Assembly: GCF_000174195.1 (NCBI RefSeq)
Contig: NZ_ACFY01000161.1
Coordinates: 21,475-85,474 of the forward strand
Direction of reading: 5' to 3'
DNA length: 64,000 nt
Source: Roseburia inulinivorans DSM 16841
Lineage (GTDB): Bacteria; Bacillota; Clostridia; Lachnospirales; Lachnospiraceae
Shown: positions 35,003 through 44,453 of the stretch, one piece after another
How positions within the stretch are numbered: position 1 is the first letter of the stretch
Layout of the letters: each line of letters opens with the position of its first letter
The notes under the pieces: generated by a model
Seen by the model: the letters and a program-made list of their open reading frames with translations, nothing else
Told to the model about the DNA's origin: nothing
The model's database searches: none
Made by a program: the position numbers and the translations under genes

Positions 35003-36309
35003 ATGAAAAATGCTATTTGTTATTTTTTCAGTTTTCTTGTAGAAGCAATTATACTTTGGCAATATTCCTCCAATCTGTTTTCTGCCAAACGCAAACTCTT
35101 GGTAAAACTTATCGCACTATGCTGCTTATATTTTATCCTGTTTTTTTGTTCGCTGTTTGAATCTATATGGTTAAATGTAGCTTTCTATTTTTTGTTGAAT
35201 TTCATTTTCTTAGTTATCCAGTTTTATCTAAATTGGTACACAGCATTATTTCATTCATCTATCCTGACAGCAGTTATGTCCATGAGCGAGTTGATAGTAT
35301 ATGGAATTATCAAGCGGTTTGCTCCTCATTTCCTTGATAATGGTAGGGAATTTAATCATCTTTTGGTTTTTACAGTCTTTAATAAACTTATATTTTTTAC
35401 TGTTATATATCTCCTCATTCATTTTATAAAAAAGCAGGAAAAATGCAGTCGGCAGTATGATAAGTCCATATTTTTGCTTGTTTTCATCCCTATAGCCTCT
35501 GTCTTTGTTATGTTCACGTTTATAAATATTGGAGAAAACGCCACCCTTCCACCATCTCTTGACTGGATGATTACATTGAGTGCTGTTTTTCTACTGACAG
35601 CTAATCTGCTTATGTTCGGAATCAATCAGTATCATCAAAAAAAAATATGGAATTTACAGAAATGCAGTTATTGCTCCAACAAGAGTCGGATTCAGCGAGG
35701 TATTATGAAATGTTACATCTGCAGAACGAAAATCAGCGTATTTTAATCCATGATATGAAAAAACATCTTCAATCCATTGCACTGTTAAATGAAGATAACG
35801 AGAATGAAAAAATCAGAGCTTACATTGATCAACTAATGCAGTCCTCTGATTTATTGGAATTTTCTAAGATATGTGATCACAAAATATTAAATAATATTTT
35901 GTGCCGCTATAAAAAAGTGTGTAATGATCTGCATATTGCATTTCACGCAGATATCCGCAGTAATACCACTACTTTCCTCTCTGATTCAGATGTTACTTCT
36001 CTATTCTGTAACATGCTGGATAATGCGGTGGAGGCTTCAAATCATATCAAGGATTCCTATATTGAAATCACTGCTGCTCAAAGAAAACATACCCCATTTA
36101 TCATTATTACAATGATTAACTCATGTGCCTGCAATCCGTTCTCTCCAAATGGGGAACTTGTTTCTTCCAAACCTGACCCACAGGCACATGGCTTTGGTAT
36201 TAAGAGCATAGAAAAAATTGTTCATAACTATAACGGAAATATGCAGATGTACTATGATGGTGAAACCTTCACTTTTCACACGATTATTATGTTGAAAATG
36301 AAGCCATAG
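35003..36309 (+). pseudogene. AgrC-like histidine kinase, frameshifted in an A run
   Basis: The first frame (35003 onward) gives six membrane helices over about 210 residues. At nine A residues (35637-35645) it shifts into unrelated sequence. The other frame continues with the kinase: coiled linker, LIHDMKKHLQSI (phosphoacceptor His), NMLDNAVEA (N box) and HGFGIKSI (G box), ending at 36309. Ten A residues would restore a protein of about 435 residues. The pair with the LytTR regulator would sense the AgrD peptide. If the frameshift is real, the circuit is off or depends on slippage. Confidence 0.85.
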
Positions 36310-36328
36310 TTTACAATTACAGATTTTT

Positions 36329-37357
36329 TTATTTCACGCTCACTTCACCGGCAAGCACTCTCTTGTAGTCCTCATAATTCTTCTGTAACAAAGTTGGGGT
36401 ATCAAGTCCATACGGACATTTGCTCTTACATTTGTTGCAATGTAGGCAATTCTCAATCTTCTTCATTTTCGCCTGCATTTCCGGTGTGAGCTGTGCATCC
36501 GATGGTGCGCGGCGCAGCATAAGTGACATTCTCGCACAGTTATTGATCTCGATTCCTGCCGGACATGGCATACAATAACCACATCCACGACAGAATTCCC
36601 CGCTTAATTCGTTTCTGTCATGCTCGATGAGCGCTTTGATCTCATCATTCATCACCGGAGGATTGTCGATATAGGAAATAAATTCTTCCAGTTCTGATCT
36701 TCTCTGGACACCCCAGATAGGAAGTACATTATCATACTGTGCCTCAAATGCATAAGCTGCTGCCGAATTATTGATCAGTCCACCGGAAAGTGCCTTCATC
36801 GCAATAAAGCCCATATCCGCTTCTTTGCACTTTTTCACAAGTTCCAGATCCTTTTCTGTCGCAAGATAGCAGAATGGAAACTGTAATGTCTCATACAGAC
36901 CAGAATCAATTGCCTCATTTGCCACTGCCAGTCTGTGGTTTGTAATTCCGATATGGCGTATTTTTCCCTGCGCTTTTGCCTCCAACATCGCTTCATACAA
37001 TCCGGTGCCATCCCCCGGCTTCGGGCAGAAAGATGGATTGTGGAACTGATAAATATCAATGTAGTCCGTTCTTAAATTATGCAGGGAAACCTCTAAATCT
37101 TTCCAGAAGTCCTCCGCATTCTGGGCAGCCGTTTTTGTGGCAATGTAAATCTTTTCCCTCATGCCCTCAAATGCTTCCCCCAGCTTTTCCTCACTGTCCG
37201 TATAAAATCTTGCCGTATCAAAAAAAGTCATGCCAGCTTCATATGCCCTTCTCGCAAGTGCAACTGCATCATCTGTGCTGATCCTCTGTATCGGGAGTGC
37301 CCCGAATCCATTCTTATTGACCGTGATCCCGGTCTTTCCAAGTGTTACCATTTCCAT
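36329..37357 (-). CDS. Aldo/keto reductase with C-terminal ferredoxin-type Fe-S domain
   Basis: 342 residues from the ATG at 37357 (GGAG 10 nt upstream). An aldo/keto reductase barrel (VTLGKTGITVNKNGFGALPI, FFDTARFYTDSEEKLG with the catalytic Tyr, KTAAQ, YQFHN) covers about 265 residues. Two cysteine clusters follow (CRGCGYCMPCPAGI and CLHCNKCKSKCPYGLD), typical of a 2x[4Fe-4S] ferredoxin domain. Such proteins are common in anaerobes; substrate unknown. Convergent with the kinase pseudogene. Repeat E2 lies upstream. Confidence 0.88.
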   Translation of the reverse strand: MEMVTLGKTGITVNKNGFGALPIQRISTDDAVALARRAYEAGMTFFDTARFYTDSEEKLGEAFEGMREKIYIATKTAAQNAEDFWKDLEVSLHNLRTDYIDIYQFHNPSFCPKPGDGTGLYEAMLEAKAQGKIRHIGITNHRLAVANEAIDSGLYETLQFPFCYLATEKDLELVKKCKEADMGFIAMKALSGGLINNSAAAYAFEAQYDNVLPIWGVQRRSELEEFISYIDNPPVMNDEIKALIEHDRNELSGEFCRGCGYCMPCPAGIEINNCARMSLMLRRAPSDAQLTPEMQAKMKKIENCLHCNKCKSKCPYGLDTPTLLQKNYEDYKRVLAGEVSVK

Positions 37358-37436
37358 TCTTCTGTATCTCCTTACCTGTCTATCGTCTTGTAGGTGTTTG
37401 CCATCATCTTTTCTTTCCCAGTATACCACCTATCAT

Positions 37437-37651
37437 TTCATTGTGAAACTTATATATAACGTAAATTAGATTGTGACAAATTGACAAGAGCAAAAGAAAA
37501 CACTAGGGAGCCGCCGGTTCTTAGAAAGCAGCAATCGTGTTTCGTTCTGATTTATCAGATAAGAAATACGACTGCTGCTTTCTTAGTACCGCTGCGAGCG
37601 ACATGTAGCGAAAGCGTGTTTTCGTTGATCTTGTTAATTTGTCACAATCTT
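37437..37651 (+). repeat. Palindromic repeat element E2 (about 215 bp)
   Basis: Same orientation as E1. The inner arms are nearly perfect (AGATTGTGACAAATTGACAA with its complement near 37630-37651). The central hairpin is longer than in E1 but keeps GGTTCTTAGAAAG and CTTTCTTAGTACC, followed by GCTGCGAGCGACATGTAGCG and a GCGAAAGC mini-hairpin. The outer right end is degenerate. It lies 80 nt upstream of the aldo/keto reductase start and fills most of the 320-nt gap to the LTA-synthase-like gene. Confidence 0.8.
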
Positions 37652-37677
37652 CAATACCTAAATTTATATTTCTTCCA

Positions 37678-39627
37678 TTATTGATTTTGTAAATATGGAA
37701 AGAAAACCTTACTCTGCTTCTTTTTGTCGAACATATTGTTATACTGCAAAATCTGATACCGATCGATCCACTCAGCCTCTTCTCCCACTGCCTCTTCCAA
37801 ATGCTTAAAACAGCCACTGGAAACAGAATAGTATCCCCTCGAATTGATTGCAGGAATCGTCTGCTGCATATCCGCCAAAAACTGATTGTAAGACGGAAGT
37901 GCGATCCCGGCGCGCTCCAGCGCCATGGTGGAGAGGTAATTCAGGCTTGTGATCGGAACTTCCTCTGTCTCTGTCTCATAGTTCGTCCAGATGAAGAACG
38001 GCACAGTATAAAGATTCTCCAGTTCATCCTCTGTCAGCCCCGACAAACCTTTTCCGTTCAGCCCTTTGTAAAAATTCGTGTTCAGACTCGGCTGGTGATC
38101 CCCGAAAAAGACGATCTCCACCGGATCATCCACGCTCTGGAAATAGCTGATGAGATATTCCAGCGCCTTATCGCTCTCATGAAGCAACGATAGATACTGA
38201 TTCGCATCGGAATAACTTGCTCCGAGTGTCCGGATCTGCTCATTAAAATTCGGGTATTTTTCCGTGTAACCGCCATGGTTCTGCATGGAAATACTCATGA
38301 TAAACAGGTCTTCATTCGACTTTTTACTCTCATACCGCTCTACAATGCTCTCGTAAAGCTCCTGGTCGGTAATATATTTCCGCAACAGTTTTGTCTGGTC
38401 AAAATCATCTATAAAATGCGTCTCGTCAAATCCCATAGTCGGATAAACCGCATTGCGGCTCCATCCCGTTTCATAGTAAGGATGCATCGCCACACAGGTA
38501 TAACCGATATTTTTCAGATTCGAGACAATGGATGTCGGTGTGTCGCTGATATACTGCTGATACACGACAGAACCACTCGGCAGAAATGCCATGGAATTTC
38601 CGGTCATAAACTCCCATTCAGAGTTTGGCGTTTTCGCACCAAAAACGGAGGAAAGGGCATGTCCCTTCATGATATTGTCCTGCAGGGAATCATAATACGG
38701 TGTCACCTGTTCATTCGTCAGAAAATCTCCCACCACGGAAAGATCCGCATACGATTCACTCATCACCACAATGATCGTCGGTTTCTTCTCTATATTTTGG
38801 TTTACATAACTTTCTCCATCGCCGCTATACTGGTTTTCAAGTTCTGTCACCACTTCCTCGGAATATCCGTCCGGCTCCGCAATAAAGCAGTCACGGATAC
38901 TCAACACATAATTCAAGATATAACCGTTGCGGTAGCTTCCTTTCTGCTCCCACGTCTCAGTCACAGTGCCTTCTGTCTCGGTTTCAATATAAGCACAACA
39001 GAATACCGCAATGGAAATACATACCACTGCCATCCACAGCCTTTTTTCAAATTTCACATGGATTTTCCGCACGAATGCCACATAAAGTACCGACAGCAGT
39101 ACCACGTAAACTGCTCTGTCATCCAGCACAAACTCATAATTTCCAGCCACACTTAATCCGGTGGAAATAGAACGAAGATCACTGAAAATAAATTCATTTC
39201 CACGGAACAGATAGACAAAATAGTTGATCCCCGCAAAAATCATCAGTGCCATATGAGAAATAATGCAGGTCAGACCCACATTTTTCGTAAACACCTGAAC
39301 CGCCAGATATATCACCAGACAGCACAGGACGTTCAAAAACATTTTGTTGTCCATGATCCTTGCCCGAAGTTCCGCATCCAGCAAAAGATACTGTACCATA
39401 TAAGCAGTCATCGCACTGCTGCCGCCAAGCAGTACCACGTTCAATGCCAGTTTTAACCATTTATTGTTAATTTCAATTTCCAGACTTTTGATCAGGAAAT
39501 AGCAGGCTCCAAAACCTGCCAGCACATAAATCGGAAATGTTACTTTATAATATAATACCGCTGCAAAAATCATTGCCACGATAAGACGTATCAGATTTGT
39601 TTTTTCAAATTTCAGACGAATCTTCAT
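37678..39627 (-). CDS. LTA synthase / phosphoglycerol transferase family protein
   Basis: 649 residues. About five N-terminal membrane helices (to residue ~210) precede an extracellular sulfatase-fold domain. That domain has PTIIVVMSESYADL (metal-binding Glu), the nucleophile Thr in GAKTPNSEWEF, a conserved HPY and FFGDHQPSL near the end. LtaS/MdoB-type enzymes transfer glycerol-phosphate from phosphatidylglycerol to envelope polymers. GGAG precedes the ATG and a good promoter lies at 39716-39743. The C-terminal ~70 residues are extra and polar. The exact acceptor polymer is unknown. Confidence 0.87.
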   Translation of the reverse strand: MKIRLKFEKTNLIRLIVAMIFAAVLYYKVTFPIYVLAGFGACYFLIKSLEIEINNKWLKLALNVVLLGGSSAMTAYMVQYLLLDAELRARIMDNKMFLNVLCCLVIYLAVQVFTKNVGLTCIISHMALMIFAGINYFVYLFRGNEFIFSDLRSISTGLSVAGNYEFVLDDRAVYVVLLSVLYVAFVRKIHVKFEKRLWMAVVCISIAVFCCAYIETETEGTVTETWEQKGSYRNGYILNYVLSIRDCFIAEPDGYSEEVVTELENQYSGDGESYVNQNIEKKPTIIVVMSESYADLSVVGDFLTNEQVTPYYDSLQDNIMKGHALSSVFGAKTPNSEWEFMTGNSMAFLPSGSVVYQQYISDTPTSIVSNLKNIGYTCVAMHPYYETGWSRNAVYPTMGFDETHFIDDFDQTKLLRKYITDQELYESIVERYESKKSNEDLFIMSISMQNHGGYTEKYPNFNEQIRTLGASYSDANQYLSLLHESDKALEYLISYFQSVDDPVEIVFFGDHQPSLNTNFYKGLNGKGLSGLTEDELENLYTVPFFIWTNYETETEEVPITSLNYLSTMALERAGIALPSYNQFLADMQQTIPAINSRGYYSVSSGCFKHLEEAVGEEAEWIDRYQILQYNNMFDKKKQSKVFFPYLQNQ

Positions 39628-39715
39628 CTTCCTGCTCCCTGTAATTCCTGCACACGCTGCATCCGCCCGTGCATCTCACCTCGATTTTACCCATTTTTTA
39701 CACTTTACCAACGAT

Positions 39716-39743
39716 ATTCTATCATCCCATAAAAATTTGTCAA
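39716..39743 (-). promoter_or_regulatory. SigA promoter of the LTA-synthase-like gene
   Basis: Minus strand TTGACA (39738-39743), 16 bp, TAGAAT (39716-39721), about 90 nt before the ATG. Confidence 0.65.
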
Positions 39744-39784
39744 TTTTGTGAAGCTTAATCTTTTCTTAAGACCTCTTTTTTCTC

Positions 39785-39832
39785 AAAAAAATACCCCACA
39801 ATGACTTTTATGGAAAAATCATTATGAGGTAT
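39785..39832 (-). terminator. Intrinsic terminator of the flippase/radical SAM operon
   Basis: Minus strand ATACCTCATAATGA pairs with TCATTGTGGGGTAT and is followed by seven T residues, 30 nt after the stop at 39862. Confidence 0.85.
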
Positions 39833-39861
39833 CAACCCTTGCATCTATGCAGACTGCGTCA

Positions 39862-40842
39862 TCAGAGATTTTCCATTGCCCGCCGTTCCCTGATCTTTCG
39901 TGTGATCACCACAGCCACACCGATCAGAAATGGAAAAACAAAAGTAGCAAAACGATATAACAGAGACGCCGAACCGGCTATGCCCGTCCCGACAATCCCT
40001 GCAAAAAGTCCGGTAAATACAAACTCGGTGGAACCAATCCCCGCCGGTGCCGGAATTACGGCAGCAAGCATAACAGACAATGCGGTGATCGCCATGGTTT
40101 CCACCATATTAATATTTTTATCTCCTGCAAAAAGAAGGTATGGCATTCCATACCAGAAACAGAGTTTTAACAGGTTTAGACCGACCACACCTGCGACCAT
40201 TTTCTTCTTATGCAGAAGATATTTAGAAGCGGTTTCCAGATCTGCGCACTGTTCTCTCAACTGGTGTTCCAATGCGTCATACTTTCCCTTTTTATTAAAG
40301 AAATCAAGCATTGCAAAAATCAGCTGATGGAACTTTGTGGAACAGCAGAACAGGATCAGTGCCAGTGTGATCACCATGGTGATAGCATACCCCGCCAGAA
40401 GCAGCCAGGTATAACCTCCAAAATGTCCGCACATATAATTCCAGCTTAGGAAAAAGAAAATCGCCGAATAAATCGCTATGCTGATCTTATGGAATGCATA
40501 CTGGAGCATGTACATTCCAAATCCCTTCGAATAATCAACTCCGTGTTCATTCAGATAAATGATCGCTGCAACACCGGAGCCGCTTCCAAGTGTCGCAACA
40601 CGATAAAAGGAACAGAAAAACATATTTTCTATTCCCCATTGATAACGAAAATCAGGGTTATACTGTTTTGCCAGCACTGTAGTGATCAGTGCCTCAACAA
40701 GACAATATATCCCTGACATCACGCATATACCTGCGAGAACAGACGGTGTCGTTTCTTTTAACTGCTCTAAGATTGGTCCCGCTGTATCCCGGAAGGTATA
40801 TACGATCGCTCCTATAATTAAAATTACAAATAGCCATTTCAA
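39862..40842 (-). CDS. Flippase-like membrane protein (lysylphosphatidylglycerol synthase TM / UPF0104 family)
   Basis: 326 residues in the recognised frame, about eight membrane helices, with family segments RVATLGSGSGVAAIIYLNEHG and PAPAGIGSTEFVFTGLF. These MprF-N-terminal-like domains flip or handle lipids. The TTG at 40842 has no good ribosome binding site. An in-frame ATT at 40864-40866, 8 nt after AGAGG, would give the more natural N-terminus MSKKQKNLLKW and may be the true start. It is in an operon with the upstream radical SAM gene. Confidence 0.8.
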   Translation of the reverse strand: MKWLFVILIIGAIVYTFRDTAGPILEQLKETTPSVLAGICVMSGIYCLVEALITTVLAKQYNPDFRYQWGIENMFFCSFYRVATLGSGSGVAAIIYLNEHGVDYSKGFGMYMLQYAFHKISIAIYSAIFFFLSWNYMCGHFGGYTWLLLAGYAITMVITLALILFCCSTKFHQLIFAMLDFFNKKGKYDALEHQLREQCADLETASKYLLHKKKMVAGVVGLNLLKLCFWYGMPYLLFAGDKNINMVETMAITALSVMLAAVIPAPAGIGSTEFVFTGLFAGIVGTGIAGSASLLYRFATFVFPFLIGVAVVITRKIRERRAMENL

Positions 40843-40878
40843 AAGATTTTTCTGCTTTTTACTAATTGGTCTCGCCTC

Positions 40879-42276
40879 TTATTTCTTCTTGAAATTTGTG
40901 TATCCTTTCTGATGATAAGGATGCTCCTCCCACAGTTTATCCGCAGTCTTCTTCCACTCACATGCATATGCTTCGCATTTTCCGCATAAATGTTCTACCG
41001 GCTCAGCCTCTTCCACATCGGTAGAATGTGCTCCGGTCTCATGTACCATTTTCTGTAACAATTCCGGATTCTCAAGCATTGGACATGGTCTTAACATATT
41101 GTCATTGAATGGCTGACCATCCCTGTATGCCATGAATAATGGCTGTTTCAGACATTCAAGCAATGATTTCTCACGGATATTGGCACCGGAGTAGTGGATA
41201 AATACGCAAGGCTCAACATCTCCCTTTGGATTGATGTGGCAGTAGTTTCTGCCGCCTGCGATACATCCGCCGACAAACTCACCATCATTCTGGAAGTCCA
41301 TAACGAAGATTTCTTTTCCGCCTTCTTTTGCACGGACCTCACGGATTCTGTGGTAAATATATTCACGCTGTTCTGCTGTAGGCATCAGTTCCGGAGCTGC
41401 CTTCATACCAACCGGCATCAAATGGAAATACCATGCAAAACGGCTGCCATGCTCGATCAGCAGATCGAAGAATTCGTCGGAAGTAACTGCGTCCATGTTT
41501 TTACGAGTATAGCATACGCTGTTACCAAAAATCAATCCATTTTCATGGAGCAGATCCATTGCATGAAGCACTTTATCGTATACACCGGCTCCTCTACGGA
41601 AATCGTTCGCATCTTCGAATCCTTCCAGAGAAATAGATAAGGAAAGGTTTCCGACACGCTTCATCTCGTCACAGAAGGCCTGATCTACCAGCGTTCCGTT
41701 TGTATAGCAGTGGAATGCACATTCATTGTGCTTCTCACATAACCTGATAATATCTGCCTTACGTACCAGTGGTTCGCCACCTGTCATCATATAGAAGTAA
41801 ATACCAAGTTCTTTTCCCTGTGTGACAATGCTGTCCATCTCATCAAATGTCAGGTTTAACTTATTACCATACTCTGCTGCCCAGCATCCGGTGCAATGCA
41901 GATTACATGCAGAAGTAGGATCCATTAAGATCAGCCACGGAATGTTACAGTTGTGCACTTCCCTCATCTTACGGATTGTCTTTGTTCCTAAAAATGCAGC
42001 CTGAAAACCAAGGTTTAATGCTGTCATTTTAGCAACGTGTGGATCTGTTTCGTCTAAAAGACGGTTTACATATCTCATCCATTTATGATCTGGATTTTTG
42101 ATCATTGCTCTCGCGCCATCATACGCTTCTTTGCTGAAGTTGTTTCCCATAAATTTCTCTGTAAGGTCAACAATCTGCAGAAGTGCTTTCTCACGATCCT
42201 TATTCAGATTTTTTAATGTTGCATCGACTGCGACACCAAATGCTTTTCTTTCCATTGTCTCTACTAAATTTGCCAT
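40879..42276 (-). CDS. Radical SAM protein, possibly lipid-related
   Basis: 465 residues. A helical N-terminal domain of about 110 residues is followed by CNLHCTGC (cluster cysteines), YFYMMTGGEPLVR and a long C-terminal part. The C-terminal part has further Cys groups (GGCIAGGRNYCHI, EPCVF, LCGKCEAYACEW) that could bind extra Fe-S clusters. The segment FAWYFHLMPVG recalls radical SAM enzymes of membrane-lipid modification, and the partner gene is a lipid-flippase-like protein. A lipid substrate is inference. CGGAGG precedes the ATG, and a long 5' leader precedes the gene. Confidence 0.8.
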   Translation of the reverse strand: MANLVETMERKAFGVAVDATLKNLNKDREKALLQIVDLTEKFMGNNFSKEAYDGARAMIKNPDHKWMRYVNRLLDETDPHVAKMTALNLGFQAAFLGTKTIRKMREVHNCNIPWLILMDPTSACNLHCTGCWAAEYGNKLNLTFDEMDSIVTQGKELGIYFYMMTGGEPLVRKADIIRLCEKHNECAFHCYTNGTLVDQAFCDEMKRVGNLSLSISLEGFEDANDFRRGAGVYDKVLHAMDLLHENGLIFGNSVCYTRKNMDAVTSDEFFDLLIEHGSRFAWYFHLMPVGMKAAPELMPTAEQREYIYHRIREVRAKEGGKEIFVMDFQNDGEFVGGCIAGGRNYCHINPKGDVEPCVFIHYSGANIREKSLLECLKQPLFMAYRDGQPFNDNMLRPCPMLENPELLQKMVHETGAHSTDVEEAEPVEHLCGKCEAYACEWKKTADKLWEEHPYHQKGYTNFKKK

Positions 42277-42551
42277 CTCTTAATCCTCCGTTTTCCACAC
42301 CAATCAACCTATCTGTCTCTTTTGTATAGATATTTAGGCTCTCACAACTATATTCTCTCTTACTTGTGGAAAGTATATGAAATTTCATGTTTTTTTTAAA
42401 TATGCAAAAATTTTTCTTTGTCGCATGTCAATATACATTTTCCACTTATTGTCTATCATCTATATACAGAAACCGCCGTATTGAATATAGATATTATGAT
42501 ATGTAGTTTTTAATACTATATGCATTATAACATTGTTTTTTTCAAAGTCAA
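42277..42551 (-). promoter_or_regulatory. Promoter and ~240-nt structured 5' leader of the radical SAM/flippase operon
   Basis: Minus strand TTGACT (42546-42551), 16 bp, TATAAT (42524-42529). The gene starts only at 42276, leaving a leader of about 240 nt. It contains a long imperfect stem (arms beginning GTGGAAA and ending CTTTCCAC, around 42362-42445) enclosing an A/T-rich loop. No known riboswitch class is recognised and no T run is visible inside. Confidence 0.55.
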
Positions 42552-42594
42552 CCGTATGATTACGGATTATTCTTTTCTGGCTTCCTTTACTTTC

Positions 42595-44172
42595 CTAAAA
42601 TGTCAGCATTTCATACTGTCCTTTCAGTTCTGGTATGATTTTGTGACACACATAAAGAACCATAGCATCTTCGGCTAACAGTATTTCTTCCATCTCCCGG
42701 GCATTCTGCTCATCTAAAGAGGAAGTAATCTCATCTAACAGATACACTTGCGGCTTTCCAACCATCGCTCTTGCCAATGCAATCCGCTGCTTTTCACCTC
42801 CCGATAATTTTGCTACCATTTCTGTGTCAAGTTCCACATCTGAGAAGCGTTCCAACAAATAGCCCAGATTTAATTTTTTCAAAATTGCTTCGTAATCGCT
42901 GTCTTTTACATTGCGCCCCATAATAATATTTTCTTTTAGTGAAAATCCAAATAAATACGGCTCCTGAAATACGATTCCCATCTTTCCATATAAAGAATCC
43001 ATATTTATCTCTTCCAGTAAAATGCCGTTGATGCGGATATTTCCCTGATATGTACCTTCCTGTAGTTTTCCTATTAATCTCAAAAACGTTGATTTTCCAC
43101 TTCCGCTTGATCCAGTCAACATATATTTTCTGCCCTTTTCAAAGGTGAAAGAAACATCTTTGATTATTTTTACTCCGTTTCGCCCGTAGGATAAGTGTTC
43201 CACACAAATATCTTCTATATCGTTGATATCTGTTTTTCCCCGGTCTTCTTCTGTTTCTGCAAGCTGTTCATATTTTTCTACAAGTGGTCTTGCTTCATTT
43301 TTTGCATTTAACAGATAGGCAAGTGTTTCTGCTGGTGCAGCCAGTACTTCTGCCAACTGGACTGCTACCAAAAGTCCCCCTACCTTTATGATATTTCTAT
43401 AAATTAGATACACGCCTACCGCAAGAATTAAAAATCTTTTCAATATCTGCATACCTCCGGCAAGCCCGTAAACACTTACCTGACAGTTTCGCAAACGTTT
43501 TTCCTCTTTTTCAATCTCATTGTTCTTATTTTCTATCATTCTTTTGGCATTGCTTCTATACAAACACACCTTTACAGTTTCTGCTCCGCTTAACAGCGAT
43601 TGTTGCACTGCATTAAATTTTTCGAGTGCTTCTCCGTAATTTTTTCGATTTTTCGACGCATATCCACGCATGATATTCGGAATCATAATAATCAATATGC
43701 TGCTTCCAAAAATAATTACCGCCAAAAGCCAATGAATCTGAAAAAGTTCTAATGCAACACAAATGATGATACAGACACATTTTATAATATCAACCGTACC
43801 ACCATAATAATTCTCTACAATATTCGGCACATCATTATTCACAAACGATGTAAATGCTGCAATTTGCTCTTTTTCCTGATTTCCTCTCTTTAGGGATGCC
43901 TGAAACAGTTCGTTTCGCATTGCATTCTTTTCCTTAATCTGGAAATACTGAAAAGAATACTGATCCGCAATGGAAAACAGTAGTAAAAGTATATATGTTA
44001 AAACAAGTAAAAACAAATATACTTTCACATCTCCCTGACGGTAAATAACCGCATTTACCAGTTCTCCGGATATAGATGGTGCAACAACACTGATAACAGA
44101 AAAAAGAACTCCCACCACCAGATAAAATCCTAATAATTGTTTATTTTTTAAAAATATCTTTTGTTTTTTCAT
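42595..44172 (-). CDS. ABC exporter, fused membrane and ATPase domains
   Basis: 525 residues from the ATG at 44172 (GGAGG 4-8 nt upstream). Six helices (residues ~10-290) of exporter type are followed by an ATPase with Walker A GSSGSGKST, signature LSGGEKQR, Walker B VYLLDEITSSLD and a switch His (CHKI). The design fits half-transporters for peptides, lipids or drugs. Its ATG overlaps the stop of a 35-codon HTH-like ORF. No partner half-transporter is adjacent, so it is probably a homodimer. Confidence 0.88.
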   Translation of the reverse strand: MKKQKIFLKNKQLLGFYLVVGVLFSVISVVAPSISGELVNAVIYRQGDVKVYLFLLVLTYILLLLFSIADQYSFQYFQIKEKNAMRNELFQASLKRGNQEKEQIAAFTSFVNNDVPNIVENYYGGTVDIIKCVCIIICVALELFQIHWLLAVIIFGSSILIIMIPNIMRGYASKNRKNYGEALEKFNAVQQSLLSGAETVKVCLYRSNAKRMIENKNNEIEKEEKRLRNCQVSVYGLAGGMQILKRFLILAVGVYLIYRNIIKVGGLLVAVQLAEVLAAPAETLAYLLNAKNEARPLVEKYEQLAETEEDRGKTDINDIEDICVEHLSYGRNGVKIIKDVSFTFEKGRKYMLTGSSGSGKSTFLRLIGKLQEGTYQGNIRINGILLEEINMDSLYGKMGIVFQEPYLFGFSLKENIIMGRNVKDSDYEAILKKLNLGYLLERFSDVELDTEMVAKLSGGEKQRIALARAMVGKPQVYLLDEITSSLDEQNAREMEEILLAEDAMVLYVCHKIIPELKGQYEMLTF

Positions 44173-44276
44173 GTTTCCTCCATAAATGAACATATTCCAT
44201 TACAAACATCGCTCTGTTTAAAGTTATATTTTTCTCGATAAAATCGTAAAATTTCCCCTATTGTATTTAAATTCAT
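44169..44276 (-). CDS. 35-codon HTH-like ORF translationally coupled to the ABC exporter
   Basis: The ATG at 44276 has a strong AGGAG site. The peptide (MNLNTIGEILRFYREKYNFK, then QSDVCNGICS) resembles the first helices of Lachnospiraceae Rgg/XRE-type regulators but ends after 35 codons, its TGA overlapping the exporter ATG as ATGA. It is either a truncated regulator whose reading frame now serves as a translational leader, or a true microprotein. A TATAAT box lies about 50 nt upstream. Confidence 0.55.
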   Translation of the reverse strand: MNLNTIGEILRFYREKYNFKQSDVCNGICSFMEET

Positions 44277-44453
44277 TTCCTTCTCCTCTTTCGCATATTA
44301 CTTTTATTATAAACATTGTCATAATTTTATCCACCTTTTTGCGCAGTTATTATATTTTTCTTAATAATGACTTCTCTGCTTAACAGCTACTGATTTTGTG
44401 GGTATAATAAAAATGTACTGAAAATGAAATACTTTTACTTAGGAGATGACTTT

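Noticed and set aside
37481..37684. ORFs starting MTRAKENT in E2 and at 47755-48207 in E4
   Set aside because: These read through the repeat hairpin without ribosome binding sites. They are by-products of the repeat.
38275..39156. 293-residue plus-strand ORF inside the LTA-synthase-like gene
   Set aside because: It is a shadow of the minus-strand gene, which has clear motifs; the plus frame has none.
42277..42517. Riboswitch in the radical SAM leader
   Set aside because: No conserved core of a known class (SAM, cobalamin, FMN, TPP, T-box) is visible; only a long AT-rich stem.
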